A stretch of 64,000 nucleotides of DNA from Zymoseptoria tritici IPO323 (lineage: Eukaryota > Ascomycota > Dothideomycetes > Mycosphaerellales > Mycosphaerellaceae). The notes beneath the pieces were generated by a model that had not been told where the DNA came from, searched no databases, and saw only the letters and a program-made list of their open reading frames with translations. The position numbers were made by a program, and so were the translations under genes. The stretch spans positions 2,232,001-2,296,000 of the forward strand of contig NC_018216.1 of NCBI RefSeq assembly GCF_000219625.1, read 5' to 3'. Shown piece after piece: positions 1 to 10,631 of this stretch. How positions within the stretch are numbered: position 1 is the first letter of the stretch; each line of letters begins with the position of its first letter.

Positions 1-570
1 CTTCTTCCCTGCCGCTCGCCACGCCTTTTGTAACTGCACGCTCTTTGCCAAACGCGCATCTCTTGAAGTTGCGCTGTGCAGGTTGTGCCAGATGCCAATT
101 GAAACCAACGGAGCGCATTCCTTCCTCACAATGCCATGGTCCAGGCTTTGGAATGCGCCAACGACGAATGTGAGGAGATAAGTCCTCAGATTGGTCGCGA
201 CCGACGTGTCGATGCTGAGATGAATGACTCGCTGAAAGAAACTCGAGAAACCGTCCGGATTGGAAGTGAAGAGAGGCCAGACGGGGAGATGTTCCTGTCG
301 CTTGGTGTTGGCCAGCAAACACAGCAATAAAACGTGTTGGTTGGAGGCATCGTCGGTGTATCCTGGCCAGAGGTATCGTTCGACGGTCTGCAGTTGTTCG
401 AGGAGGAGGAGGGAGAATTGTGAGAATTGTTCGTCTTCAACGAGCTTCCACAGCTGGCCGAGTGTCTGTGGAAGCACCTTTGGAGGCGCGGATGAGGACA
501 GCCATGTTTCGCGCGCGAGCTTCGCGATGTCGTTGTCGTCGGTGAGGTCGCTGATGCTCGGGCGCGACAT
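1..570 (-). CDS. Aquarius / Cwf11 intron-binding spliceosomal helicase, N-terminal part
   Basis: Partial gene running off the left edge; the first 190 codons are here, uninterrupted from the ATG at 570. Aquarius is the intron-binding SF1 helicase of the activated spliceosome, acting in the nucleus. The visible part is its helical N-terminal domain, recognised from ordered matches to the family: a leucine-rich helix with VERYLWPGY near residue 65, then LLANTKRQEHLPVWPLF near 85, FFQRVIHLS near 108, and LVSIGIWHNLHSAT near 155. The helicase domain lies outside the window. It is divergent from the complex I gene at 771, with about 200 bp between the two starts, so a shared promoter is likely. 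The family call is confident; nothing can be said about the rest of the gene. Confidence 0.87.
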   Translation of the reverse strand, partial: MSRPSISDLTDDNDIAKLARETWLSSSAPPKVLPQTLGQLWKLVEDEQFSQFSLLLLEQLQTVERYLWPGYTDDASNQHVLLLCLLANTKRQEHLPVWPLFTSNPDGFSSFFQRVIHLSIDTSVATNLRTYLLTFVVGAFQSLDHGIVRKECAPLVSIGIWHNLHSATSRDARLAKSVQLQKAWRAAGKK

Positions 571-770
571 GTTGTCGCAGTGGTGTTTTGACTGGAAGTG
601 AAGGCATCGCTCTGGTAAAGTTTCGAGATTGTACTGGCAGGAGCGTCAGGAATATAGCTCGATATAGTCCGCCGTACACTTCCGACCTCCGCAGAACGGC
701 ATTGAACCTCACGCTTCGACCTCGACGTCTTCGTGTTTCCACCCCCGCACACCACAACCTTCCGCCCGCC
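571..770. promoter_or_regulatory. divergent promoter region between Aquarius and complex I 21 kDa gene
   Basis: A 200-bp intergenic stretch between two start codons pointing away from each other. I see no clear TATA box; pyrimidine-rich tracts lie close to the start at 771. The promoter role is inferred from layout only. Confidence 0.4.
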
Positions 771-1449
771 ATGGCGCAACAACAATACCCCAAGGAGACG
801 CAGTCCGTCATCGAAGGGCCTGAATTGGGCCAGACGAGCAAACCATTCGTGCCCGCGAGGAGTCTCAACTCCGATTACCCAGTACGCCCTGCCGAGCAAA
901 ATGCAGCGGCCGCCTCCATCTACTGACCTCCCTCGCTCCCTACAGCTCATTGACTCCGATCCTCACTTCAAGCGCGTCGTCGGCTATGCTCGCGGCTCCG
1001 ATTACCTCGCCGCTACCGCCTTCGCCGCATCAGGACCCGCACTCATGTACTGGTGGGAGCGCATCTCGCCCTCGGAGGTCGGCCGCGGCGGCTTCGCTCA
1101 GATTATGCGTCTTTCCGGATTCATCAGCGTCACCGCGGGCTTCATGCTCTTCTATAGCCGCTCGATCAACCGATTCTACGGCTTCAGCGAGAACCGCCGC
1201 GAGATTGAGATGGACATGCGGGAAATGACGGACCGAGTGAAGAAGGGCGAGCCACTGTACGGAAAGAGCACGCTCACAGAATACATGCAAGGTGCGGCGA
1301 GCAGGCAGAGCAGATATGCGGGCACATTTTCGCATGTCATGCCGTGGTTCAACTTTGTGAACCACAACCAGCATGGCGTGGATACTGCAAAATACTACAG
1401 GAACGCGGAGAGGGAGCTGGAGGCGGAGAGGAATGGAAAGAAGTTGTGA
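771..1449 (+). CDS. NADH-ubiquinone oxidoreductase (complex I) 21 kDa subunit
   Basis: Two exons, 771-881 and 946-1449, give 204 residues. The 64-nt intron has donor GTACGC and acceptor TACAG and joins in phase 0, producing DYPLIDSDPHFKRVVGYAR, the hallmark of the fungal 21 kDa accessory subunit of mitochondrial complex I. One or two hydrophobic segments follow (around ALMYWWER and ITAGFMLFY-type residues 65-110), then a charged C-terminus with YMQGAASRQSRYAGTFSHVMPW. It belongs to the inner-membrane respiratory complex. The start lies in a good context (CCATGG). An apparent longer reading frame from 733 is the unspliced shadow. Family assignment is from motif recognition. Confidence 0.85.
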
Positions 1450-2473
1450 ATAGCTGGGAGGTGATTGCAGACACACTGGCTGGGAGAGGGGAGTGGTTGT
1501 GTACAGTGCGGAGTTACAGGGCGCTGATGTGTGTGGAGTCCACGCAGCCAGAAGAGATGCTACTATGAAACCGCTGGATAAGCGTCGTAGCTCGTAGTAT
1601 CGGGATGCATACTGAGACAACTCTACTGAACAATGCCTCGTTTAGTCATCGCGCAGATCAACAGCATACAAATGTATGCATCGTCCGCCGTTCTGTTTAT
1701 CTACTCAGCTGCAACTCTACCTACCACATCGCTCCGGGCACTTCTCTACTCGAATGGGCTCGGCTCCAAGGCGATGATAGGACTTCTACCCTGTCTTTCG
1801 GCCTCGATCATTTCATAGGATGATGCTAAGCAGAGACAATCAAGTAGCCGCTCTGCGAATGCTCTCCCTGATGTGAACTTTACTCGACAGCCTGCATCCT
1901 CGTCTGCCACCTTGGATGTTCAATGCTGAGCAGAGACAGCAACAGTCTGATCGCCATGCTACCGGTTGCATGGGTTCCGACTGGGGCGCGGGGAGAGGAC
2001 CTAGGGTGCTCAGTAGGCTTGACAGCATGGAGAGCATTACGGCGCTGGTTGTTATCTCTGCTCGGCACTGACCTGCCCGAGGCGCTACAAGAGAACGCAG
2101 GCGTTTTAGTGGAATTGACAGCAGGGAGAGCTTGACGGCGCAGTACGTCTTCTCGCTGCGGCGATGATCGATGTCAGCTGCTCGAAGTGCGAGCTGACAA
2201 GATCTTGTGCAGAGGAGTGCTAGGATGAGTGTCCATAGCCAGTACCTTAGTGCATTGAGCCTTGTCGAATACAAGTTTTATGCAGGTGATTCGAACAAAA
2301 GATACGTACCTGCCTCATCTTGGGAGTTGGGTGGCTTGGCGTCCGCGAAGTGAATGAACTATTACAAAACATTGCAGCATCTGAACGTTCGACCACAATC
2401 ATTCTGCACAGCAGTCAGGTAGAGTCTTTCCTAGGTCTGTTTGAGCTGTGCGTACTGCAAAACAAAAAACATA
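1450..2473. other. gene-free stretch with degenerate direct repeats
   Basis: No convincing coding sequence. Two short imperfect repeats are visible: TTGACAGCATGGAGAGC at about 2019 recurs with changes at about 2114, both followed by ACGGCG. A GCAGAGACA-containing segment near 1830 recurs near 1928. These look like remnants of an old local duplication. Confidence 0.35.
2464..2469 (-). terminator. Pol III T-run after tRNA-Thr
   Basis: Six T residues on the minus strand begin five bases after the discriminator base of the tRNA-Thr gene, the usual place for a Pol III terminator. This supports the 3' end chosen for that gene. Confidence 0.7.
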
Positions 2474-2685
2474 TGCCTCCTGACAGAGTTGAACTGGCTT
2501 CAGTGTGCGTTAGTACAGGCTAAGTGAGGAGTAGGAACGAAGATTTTACGTACCGACCTCGGCATGGTCTAGAGACGTCTCTGAGAGAAGATATCTTACT
2601 AGTGCCGCCTGCATTACTGTCAGTACACAGACAGGCATTGAGGGTTGTAGGGAGACGAACGCTCTACCAACTGAGCTAAGAAGGC
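2474..2685 (-). tRNA. tRNA-Thr(AGU) interrupted by three introns, two of spliceosomal type
   Basis: Tracing the cloverleaf along the minus strand gives: acceptor GCCTTCT (2685-2679) pairing with AGGAGGC (2481-2475) and A73 at 2474; D arm GCTC/GAGC with a GG-containing loop; anticodon stem CGGCA (2607-2603) with TGCCG (2564-2560); anticodon AGT at 2600-2598; variable loop AGGTC; T loop TTCAACT. Three segments must be removed. 2660-2609 (52 nt, between positions 25 and 26) has donor GTTCGT, branch TACTGAC and acceptor GCAG. 2596-2566 (31 nt) is the normal intron after position 37. 2553-2498 (56 nt, between 49 and 50) has donor GTACGT, branch TACTAAC and acceptor AAG. The mature length is 73 nt. 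G1-C72, C2-G71, G35 and U36 are threonine identity elements. One T-stem pair (C50-U64) mismatches, so slight decay is possible. Confidence 0.72.
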
Positions 2686-3846
2686 TAATCAACGTCAAAG
2701 CTGATTGGTTGGCGGCAGTGCAGAATCTATCACTTATATTCCCTGTTTTATTGACCGCTTAAGGCAAAAAATCGTTCTTTTTGTAGAGCTGAACGTCGAT
2801 CAGAGCTCAGAGTCTTTTGCGGTTCGGTTCGTTTCGAGACGTCAATTCTACGGACTACGAGGGAAGTGCTAATTCAGAATTGTTCGAGTGTTAAGCTGTC
2901 ACATTTGCCAGCCGAGATCCGACGCAATGAGAAGGATAGACGAACCACGACCCCTGGCCCTGTTCGAAAAATACTTCGAGTCTTTGACTACCGCGCCACC
3001 TAATTGTCAACCTTCCATCAATTGGGCAACATAACAATACATGGTGTTCGAGAATGATGCTTGGAAGCACAATCGAGGACTTCAGCCAAAGGCCTCCCGC
3101 TCGGCGATGTAGGAGGTAAAATCTGGCACGCCAATCCTGCAGAGAAATCCACCTTCCTGCTGCACGTTACAAATCAGCGAAGGATCGTACGACCGCAACA
3201 TTGTGATGGCCTCTGTCGCATCGGACGGAGTCCCGAGGGGAGCTGGCTTTCGTCCCTCAGGAACAATACTCGCGGTGCTACAACAGTTTGGTAAACCCTC
3301 CCACTCTGGAGACTGCAGACTGCAAGATCTCCTCGAAGCTTGGAAGACATACGAGCAGAATGTCGGTACTGCAATTGATCAAATCGGTCCTCCCGGCTCC
3401 CGCCTTCCTAGTCGGCTCTCGCAATGATTCTGATGCTCGTTGTTGCTCTCTCCCGGCAATGCATGTTGTTCGAGAATTATGCATGGAAGCACAACTAAAG
3501 ACCGTCGGCAAAGAAATCCACCCACGACAATCACAAGGTACAACATAGCACGCCAACTCAGCAGATTACCAACATTGCCAACCAGCCCGCCATCTGATGG
3601 CTCCTTCGATTGACGGCCAATGAATGGGTGCTATTCAATGGGACAACCACGTCTGTGGAGCTCTTTGATGGTCCTCTGCACGCGGATCTGCAATGCACCA
3701 TCATGGCACGGGGTTTCGGATGTTCTCGCACGCCCGCGCAGAACATGCAACTCCCTCGCCGTGTTCGCGTTATATCAGGTCTGCATGTCCACGCATGATG
3801 CAGCCTGCAACGACTTCCCTCGAAACCCAGACCTCACATAGCCACC
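2686..3846. other. gene-free stretch upstream of the P450
   Basis: No supported gene. A motif around TTCGAGAAT followed by ATGGAAGCACAA-like sequence occurs near 3048 and again near 3470, each followed further on by an ACGCCAA motif, suggesting a degenerate duplication. The last 100 bp form the P450 promoter. Confidence 0.3.
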
Positions 3847-5573
3847 ATGACCGTGCTGCAATCTGACCAGGCCAGCTTCATTATGTCGCTACTGACGGAT
3901 ACAAGAGCAATTCTACTTCTATTGGTCGTTCTCCCTCTACTGATCATATCGTACCAAGTCATTTCTGACCCATTGCGTTCCATCCCGGGACCTCTCCTTG
4001 CAAGATTCACTAGACTTTGGGAACTGTACCAAGTCATCAAGGGAGACTTTGAGAAAACGAACATAAGGCTTCATCGAAAATATGGTAATGAAACCATCAG
4101 ATGGCAAGCATGCTTTGCAACTGACGCATGCTCACAGGACCCGTGGTTCGCCTCGCTCCAGGTCGCTACAGCGTCGACGACGAGAGCGCCCTGAAGGTGA
4201 TCTATGGTCTTGGCTCGGGATTTACGAAATCGTCCTTCTACACAGCTGCCCAGGATGTTGACCAGCATCGCATCAATCTGTTCGCAGAACGGGATCCTCA
4301 AGTACATTTGACCGCTCGACGCAAGGTGGCTTCATTGTACAGCATGAGCAATTTGCTGTCGTACGAGCCATTCGTCGACCAAATGAACGATCTCCTCTGT
4401 TCGAAATTGACTCTTCATGTCGAGAAAGGATCTCCTGTCAATATACCCACCTGGATGCAATACTACGGTGAGTCTGCAAGATTGAACCCACCAAAGCAAA
4501 GGCTGATCGACCTCCAGCGTTCGATGTCATCGGCGAAATGACCATTGGCAAGGCGTTTGGCATGATGGAAAGGGGCCACGACTCGATGGACATCCTCGAT
4601 GCCATCGACGGAGGAATTAGACACGCCTCCAGATTTGGACTGTTTCCAGAGCTGCATGCTCCAACGATTCGTGCTATGAAGCGACTGGGTGTATCTTCAG
4701 ATATGCAGGGTTTGACTGCGTTTATTGGAGCGCGCATCCAAGAACGTGCCGTCGGCAAGACCGAGTCCAATCGAGAGGACTTTCTCACCAAGACCATGAA
4801 ACTCATCGATATGGGCTCAATAGATCTCTCGAACCAGTTTGGAGTGATAGGTAAGATCAAAAACGGCCTTTCTCATACCGTGACTGACACCCTGCTCATA
4901 GGCGCGAACATAGCGGCCGGTTCAGATACCACCGCTGGTAAGCTCAAAGGATTTCTATTGCTCACGTAGCTCCGAAGCTTACATGGTCACAGTGAGCCTG
5001 TCTGCAGTCATATACTACCTGCTCCGCGACCCTGCTTGCGCGCAGAAGCTTCGCAACGAAATCGACAGCTTTGACCGGGAGGGAAAGCTCTCCGCGCGTG
5101 CGACTTTCAAGGAAACTCAGGACATGCCATATCTCCAAGCTGTCATCAAGGAAGCTCTTCGCATGCATCCGGCTACTGGCCAAGTTCTGGATCGTGTCGT
5201 ACCTCCGGGCGGCTCTCAAATCTGCGGCTACTTCTTCCCTGCAGGTACCTGTGTCGGAGCGAATGCCTGGACAGTGCACCGCAACCAAGGAATCTGGGGT
5301 TTGGACGCCGACAAATTCCGCCCAGAGCGCTGGCTGGAGTCGTCCAAAGAAGAACTCTCTCGCATGAACGAAGGCTACATGCCATTCGGACTGGGCTCCC
5401 GCACATGCATCGGCAAGAATATCAGCCTGCTGGAGATGTCCAAGGTCATCACTCAGCTGTACCGCAGGTTCGAGTTTGACTATCCGGATCCTGCTGCTCC
5501 GACCGACTGGAAGACGAACAATGTCTTCTTCGTCAAGCAAAGCTTTGCATGCAGGGTGAGCCCAAGGGTATGA
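3847..5573 (+). CDS. cytochrome P450 monooxygenase, pisatin demethylase-like
   Basis: Five exons, 3847-4084, 4138-4467, 4518-4850, 4902-4937 and 4993-5573, encode 505 residues, the usual fungal P450 length. The ATG sits in a perfect GCCACCATG context. An N-terminal membrane anchor (about residues 20-38) is followed by the proline-rich hinge SIPGP. The oxygen-binding I helix is GANIAAGSDTTA, split by a phase-1 intron. The K helix has EALR, then PERW, and the heme-binding loop FGLGSRTCIG supplies the cysteine ligand. The protein should sit in the ER membrane and need a P450 reductase. The sequence style resembles the pisatin-demethylase/CYP57 group; substrate is unknown. No biosynthetic cluster genes surround it. 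Confidence 0.85.
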
Positions 5574-5672
5574 GGGGCCGATACGAGGGCATGTCGGGGC
5601 AGTGGAGCACATGATGTTTTTGTCGATCGAGTTCAGTCCCTCATTGGTCGTTGCGTTGATTTAAAGGGTACT

Positions 5673-5830
5673 TACAGCGTGTGAACGCATCGGAGTAGCC
5701 ACCGCTCCTTGCAATGTCAAGGGTATACCAAGGGCTCGAATCACTCGATTGGTCTGCTTCCTTGTTAACAGGCCACGTAACCTTAGACAAGGCTGGAACG
5801 GTGGCTACTCCGATGCGTACACATGCTGTA
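5673..5830. mobile_element. MITE-like inverted-repeat element, Tc1/mariner-type ends
   Basis: A 158-bp unit bounded by near-perfect terminal inverted repeats of about 36 bp. The core ACGCATCGGAGTAGCCACCG at 5684-5703 is exactly complementary to the right arm near 5797-5818. Both ends read TACAGC/GCTGTA, consistent with a TA target duplication plus a CAGC-type terminus as in Tc1/mariner elements. It contains no coding sequence and smaller inverted CCTTG/CAAGG pairs inside. A non-autonomous element is the simplest reading; a stable RNA hairpin is the alternative. Confidence 0.55.
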
Positions 5831-6838
5831 CAATCTCACGCAGACACACTTTCTTCTCGAAGCTTTCGTATCGTTGAGGTACCCTGTTGCGCCGCGGTCA
5901 GGGAATGAGGCCGTTGCTCCAACTCAATTTCCGCCCCGTCCCCGGTCTTTGCATTTGAGTTTGTTCATGGTCGCCAGGTCTGTCTGTATGACAGACTGTG
6001 ATTGCGTGGTGTGGCTTTCCAAGCATAGACCATGAAAATGCGGGCAGCAAAGTCGACCTTGTCGAGCGCTTTCTCATCGCTATCCCCGTTCGGTTCGTGC
6101 AGCTTCCCTTCGAACACTTTCCTTGCAACTCGAAACATGCTTATTCTGACGGCGCCGACAGTGTCAATCTCATCACCATTGAAGTCCAACTCAACATATC
6201 GCTTTGCTTCAAACACGTCACTTTCTACTCATCCTCTTCCAACGCAAGTTTGCGCACAATACGAGGGTATTACACTCAACATTCTGCACATCCCCTGTCG
6301 GATCCCTGCACGTCGTTTGGGGGAGTGACAAGCGCCTCGCCACAAGGTTCAGCAATCAATTCCAATTTGACCCCAGCATTGAACGCATAGGCCTGCCATG
6401 ATGCAACCTTTCGATCGCGCCCCTGGGGCAAAGACCTATTTGCAAGGATCGCAACAAAACGAGGCGTCGGATATCGAGGATATCCTTGCCTGGTGCAGAT
6501 GGACGACACTCCAATGCGTGCATCGCACGCTGAATGACGGCCTGTACGAATAGCGCTATCATACGAGTGATGCTAGAGTCCCTCCATGAATTTGTCCGCC
6601 GAGGTCCAGACTCCTGGTCAACAACGTCGTTTGGCTAGACGCTATGCCAGGTCAAGCAACATGTCGCTCCCAGTCCGCAGGGAGGATTCGGCAGCACGCG
6701 CCTACGAGCCATCGATCCATCGCAGAGCCCCTCACTCAGACCTCAATGGCCTGCATCCATAAAGTACCCGCGGTGTCCTCTCTATAGCCTGGAAACTTCC
6801 CGAAAACGAGCCGCATTCTTCCCTCCTATTCCCTCACC
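5831..6838. other. gene-free stretch between P450 and G1 peptidase
   Basis: Only short overlapping frames with no recognisable motif or splice pattern. The final 100 bp precede the peptidase start and are pyrimidine-rich. Confidence 0.3.
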
Positions 6839-7716
6839 ATGAAGCTCTGGGCAGCAACCACCGCTCTTCTGTTCTCATCATCTGTCGCGGCGGCACCACC
6901 CTCTGATATCGCGAAACGGGACATTGAGCGTCGACAACAATCAGCAACTCTTCAATACTGGGCGGTTCGTGCAACTCTTCCAGCCCGTTGACACACTCGC
7001 TGATGGACGAGACAGGGTGCCGTGCAATTCGGCCAAGCCATCACCGAAGTCCATGGATCGTTCAACGTGCCCAGAGTATCGCTGCCGCCCAATGCAGAGC
7101 GGGGCAAGACGTACAGCGGCTCCGCATGGGTCGGCATCGATGATGCCCAAACCTGCAGCGAGCAGATTCTCCAGGCCGGTAAGGACTGCACAGTTGCACA
7201 TCACGCTCCTCGGAGTGACCGCAGCTGAACTCGGCGAGGACAGGCATCGACTGGCGAATCAATGAGAACGGCGTTCAGTACTACGCCTGGTACCAATGGT
7301 GGCCTGCAAGGTCCGGCTATTGGCACGTCGCAATCCACCCGGGCGACCAAATTGACATACGTGTTGTAGCGTACAGCTCAACAAGCGGCAAAGTATGGTG
7401 GACGAACAAGAGCACAGGCCAATCTAGGTCGCACAGCTTTCAGAACGAGGCTCCCTTGTGCCAGGGGACCGCCGAGTGGATCGTCGAAGACTTCATCTTG
7501 AACGGTCGGGTTCCAATGGCGGCTTTCACGGACGTTCAATTCCACGGAGCGAGTTACAAGCATCAAGGTGGGCGAAAGGATGGTCTGGATGGAAGCACCG
7601 TCGTGAACATGGTCCAGCAGGAAGGGGTCATCGTTGAGAGTCAGCTGACTGGGCCCAACAGCGTGGGATGTCATTACGAGGGAGGTCAAGGTGGTGGGCA
7701 AGGACAAGGAGTATAG
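6839..7716 (+). CDS. secreted glutamic peptidase, family G1 (eqolisin)
   Basis: Three exons, 6839-6964, 7016-7178 and 7244-7716, encode 253 residues. The protein opens with a signal peptide (MKLWAATTALLFSSSVAAA) and a short propeptide ending near KRDIERR. The first splice (donor GTTCGT) yields YWAGAVQFG, matching the NWAGAV start of mature eqolisins. Family landmarks follow: AWVGIDDAQTC, AWYQWWP, GDQID, and AEWIVEDF, whose glutamate is the family's catalytic residue. Eqolisins are acid-active secreted endopeptidases using a Gln/Glu pair. The C-terminus carries a short Gly/Gln-rich extension. Likely role is extracellular protein breakdown at low pH. Confidence 0.85.
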
Positions 7717-8588
7717 GGACGGTGAAACGAAAAATGGGTCTGTCATGCTGCTTTGGCTTTGCTTTCCATCTTTTCGTATACCAATTGCTTTTATTGCGTC
7801 GCCTCCAAGAGCGAAAGACATGGTCTTTTGGCACCTGAGCCTTTTCAATAATTTCACTGTGTCTCGAGATCTCCGCTGACGATGGTCTTCTGATCCTGCG
7901 CTGACCATGCTCTATGCAAGATTGTCAAGTAAGAATCAAAGACAAGAGCGCTCATGCCCGCTTCCTGCTCAAGGAAACCGACTGATGAGCTCCGTAGATG
8001 TTGCTTTGAATCTGCCCTCTCCGTGATCCTCTGCCGCATCATTCCTGTTTCCGCTTGTCGATGCGGGTGGTATGGCTATTGGTATTGTGGCTGCGTAGCA
8101 ACTCAAGACTGCTTCCTTGATCGGTAGGGATTGAAAATGCGATGAAAGAGCCCAAGGACTCTCGAGAAGCCAAGCGTCTCTGCGACGAATTTAAGCGTTG
8201 CTGCTGACACGATCGCATAGGACATTTTCGTAGTGCCGAGTTGTTGCCCGAAATAGCGAGCGGCAAGAACAAATTGTGGGTTTTCCTTCGTATGTTGAGT
8301 ATGTGGTTGATGCTGATGCTAGTTATTACGTAGGTAACACGAATATGAGGTCAGTCGCTAGATCTGACAATGTGTCTAGGCGAGGAATGAATGTATGCTC
8401 GGAGCCGTCATGTGCTCACGTTAGTCTTCGAAGACCTCCCGTCAGTTATCTCTAGTTGACGATGTATCTCAGCAATACCATCATTATCGGCCGGCCTCCA
8501 GAAAATATCTAGGTCATCCGGGACAGCCCCTTCGCAAAGACATCCTGCATGTCAATAATGCAGGCATCGCATCCGGTTCAGGGTCACT
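7717..8588. other. gene-free stretch
   Basis: Lies between the 3' ends of the G1 peptidase and the CorA-like gene, which are convergent. No coding signal is supported. Confidence 0.3.
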
Positions 8589-10631
8589 CTATTTCTTCAG
8601 TTCAGTCTTCTGTTCAGTCTTCCCAGATACGCTCCTCCATGCTCTGTGACACAAACCGCTTTGGTCAGGCCGCGTCAGATCCACGGTCGCCAGGGCCACA
8701 ACGGTGACAGGCACTCCTAGGACAAAGAACAGCCAGATTGTCTGCGTAGCATTGAAGAAGTCGGGCGACATGCTCAAAAAACTGGCCGTGAAGCTTAATG
8801 GAATGAAGATGGCGGCGAGGACGGTAAGGCGAGCCAGCTCCCTGTTCTGTTCGACGGCTTGGTGTGCTTCTTCGTTGGTAATGGCGTCCGTAACCATGGT
8901 CTGGACTCTGGTCATGCGCAGCTGAACGGCGGCCATTTGCTGCGCGACTTTTCGGAAATCCGGCCACAGACACATGAGAGGCGAAGATGATGGTAACAGT
9001 GGAGTCGAAGTAGGCGACCTATGCAGGGCACTATTTTGGCCCTCCTCAGTTTCAGGGAAAAGCCGCGCGACACTCTCCGATATCATATTCTTGTAGCAGC
9101 TCATGTTGCGATTCCATGGTGAGAGACGGTCGAGGAGCTTGTCGATCCTGTCGAGATTATTCTTGGCCCAGTGGGGTTTCACGATGGCCCAATCGATGTC
9201 GAAGAGCATCGCAGTCATGTACGTGAGAACCACGAGCCAGTCAGCGACTACCAAGCGGTACATCGGCAATGCGATTGATCGCGGATCCTCGTGCACGCGG
9301 GCAATGTCTTCAGGGGTCATACGTGTGCTCCAATAGATGATGTTCTCGTAGAGATTGTTTTGAGAGGGGCTGGTATGAGACTCGGAGTTGTTCCGCATCG
9401 ACTCCATGGACGGTGTGTTGGTGAAAGGTCGGTATCCGTGCCAAAGAGGGCTTCCCGTCCCAACGGTGGGGTCGACAAGAAGGATGGCTGATGATCATCA
9501 GTGATGCTACAATGGGAAACGTCGCTGCAACATACCTGTGACTACACCATTAACCGTTTTCGGCTTGATCCATAGAGAGGTTTTCGCTCGGCTCAATGCA
9601 ACACTGGCCCCTTCCTTTCCAAACAGAGTTCCCATGTGCAATTGTCGACTTCGATCACTGTCCAAACGGCGCAGGACATTGAAGTTTCCGCTGTCCTTCT
9701 CAGCCTGCGTGAATTCATCCTCTGTTTGGAAGTACCGCGGCCGTAGGTATTGCAGGTTGAAGTGCGTTCGATTGCGGGCATCTATCTCGAGACTGGGTAG
9801 CTCGGCCCATCGATCCCGAACGTTGTGAAAGAGGTAGTCGCTGATGTGAGAGAGGAAGAAAAGGGCTGTTTTTGCGTTAGTGGAAGCGCGAAGGTGATCA
9901 GAATGCAAGACTTACGATCCACGTCGTAGTGAGCCCCCAGTGTCTCGACGACGTCTCGCGACAAGTCTTCGACAATCAAAAGTCGCACTTGTGCCTGGGC
10001 GGCTGTCTGCGGAGTCTCTCCAAGACTGGCAAGCAAAGCGGATGAGTCTACAAATTTCTTCGTCCCCGATAACACATTGTTCGTGTAGTCGATCACGCAG
10101 ACGTTGGTGCGGGCCGCCCGATCGTTTCTTTTCTTCGGAAACTTTTTGATGAACTTCCATTTGGGAGGTGCAGCGCTTACTTCCATCCAATGCGCCAGGT
10201 ACTCCAGATGGCGCCAAGTTGGGTTTCCAGCGAGCTGCTTTACGTACTTGAGATATGGCGCTGGACTGTTCAACGACGGACCGCATTAGCAAAATTCCTC
10301 ATCTTCCAGCTGATAGAACTATGTCTCCGACTCACTCTTTGATCTCCCACTCGTGCGCACACTTGGCTTCTTCATAGGCGTCGCCAATATAATGAGCATC
10401 TCCGCCTTCGTCTGTGTGAGGCTGAACCGCATCCTCGAAGTCGCGGATCTTGGCCATGGATTTATCCCCTTTGACCCTGAGTTCCGGTGTGGAGATGTCG
10501 AATTCTGCGTAGATGTCATTGTACAGCTCCTCGTTCGAGCTCTCTTGAGCTTTCTCATTTGATGCTTCGAGGTCTTGCGGTTTGCTTGATGGGTGATCCG
10601 GAGGACTTTGCGCTGATGAATTGTTTCCCAT
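8589..10631 (-). CDS. CorA-like (Mg2+ transporter-type) membrane protein, uncharacterised
   Basis: Four exons, 10631-10336, 10265-9916, 9865-9536 and 9487-8589, give 624 residues with consistent phases. The long N-terminal part is soluble and acidic. A helical region (about residues 480-560) containing VAQQMAAVQLRMTRVQTMV and EEAHQAVEQNRELARLT leads into two close C-terminal hydrophobic segments, LAAIFIPLSFTASFLSMS and TIWLFFVLGVPVTVVALA. That coiled-coil plus two-helix ending is the CorA fold seen in many fungal paralogues. The GMN signature of true Mg2+ channels is absent (SMSPDFF at the equivalent place), so ion transport is not assured. It is convergent with the G1 peptidase gene. Confidence 0.68.

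Noticed and set aside
186..950. 254-codon minus-strand frame overlapping both first genes
   Set aside because: It overlaps the Aquarius N-terminus and the complex I exon in other frames and has no family likeness.
2640..2690. tRNA 5' half alone on the minus strand, first taken as a truncated tRNA pseudogene
   Set aside because: The 3' half, canonical intron and T-run were found once two intron-like segments were allowed for, so the locus is listed as an interrupted tRNA.
3847..7716. P450 plus peptidase as a biosynthetic cluster
   Set aside because: No polyketide synthase, peptide synthetase, terpene cyclase or cluster regulator lies nearby; neighbours are unrelated.
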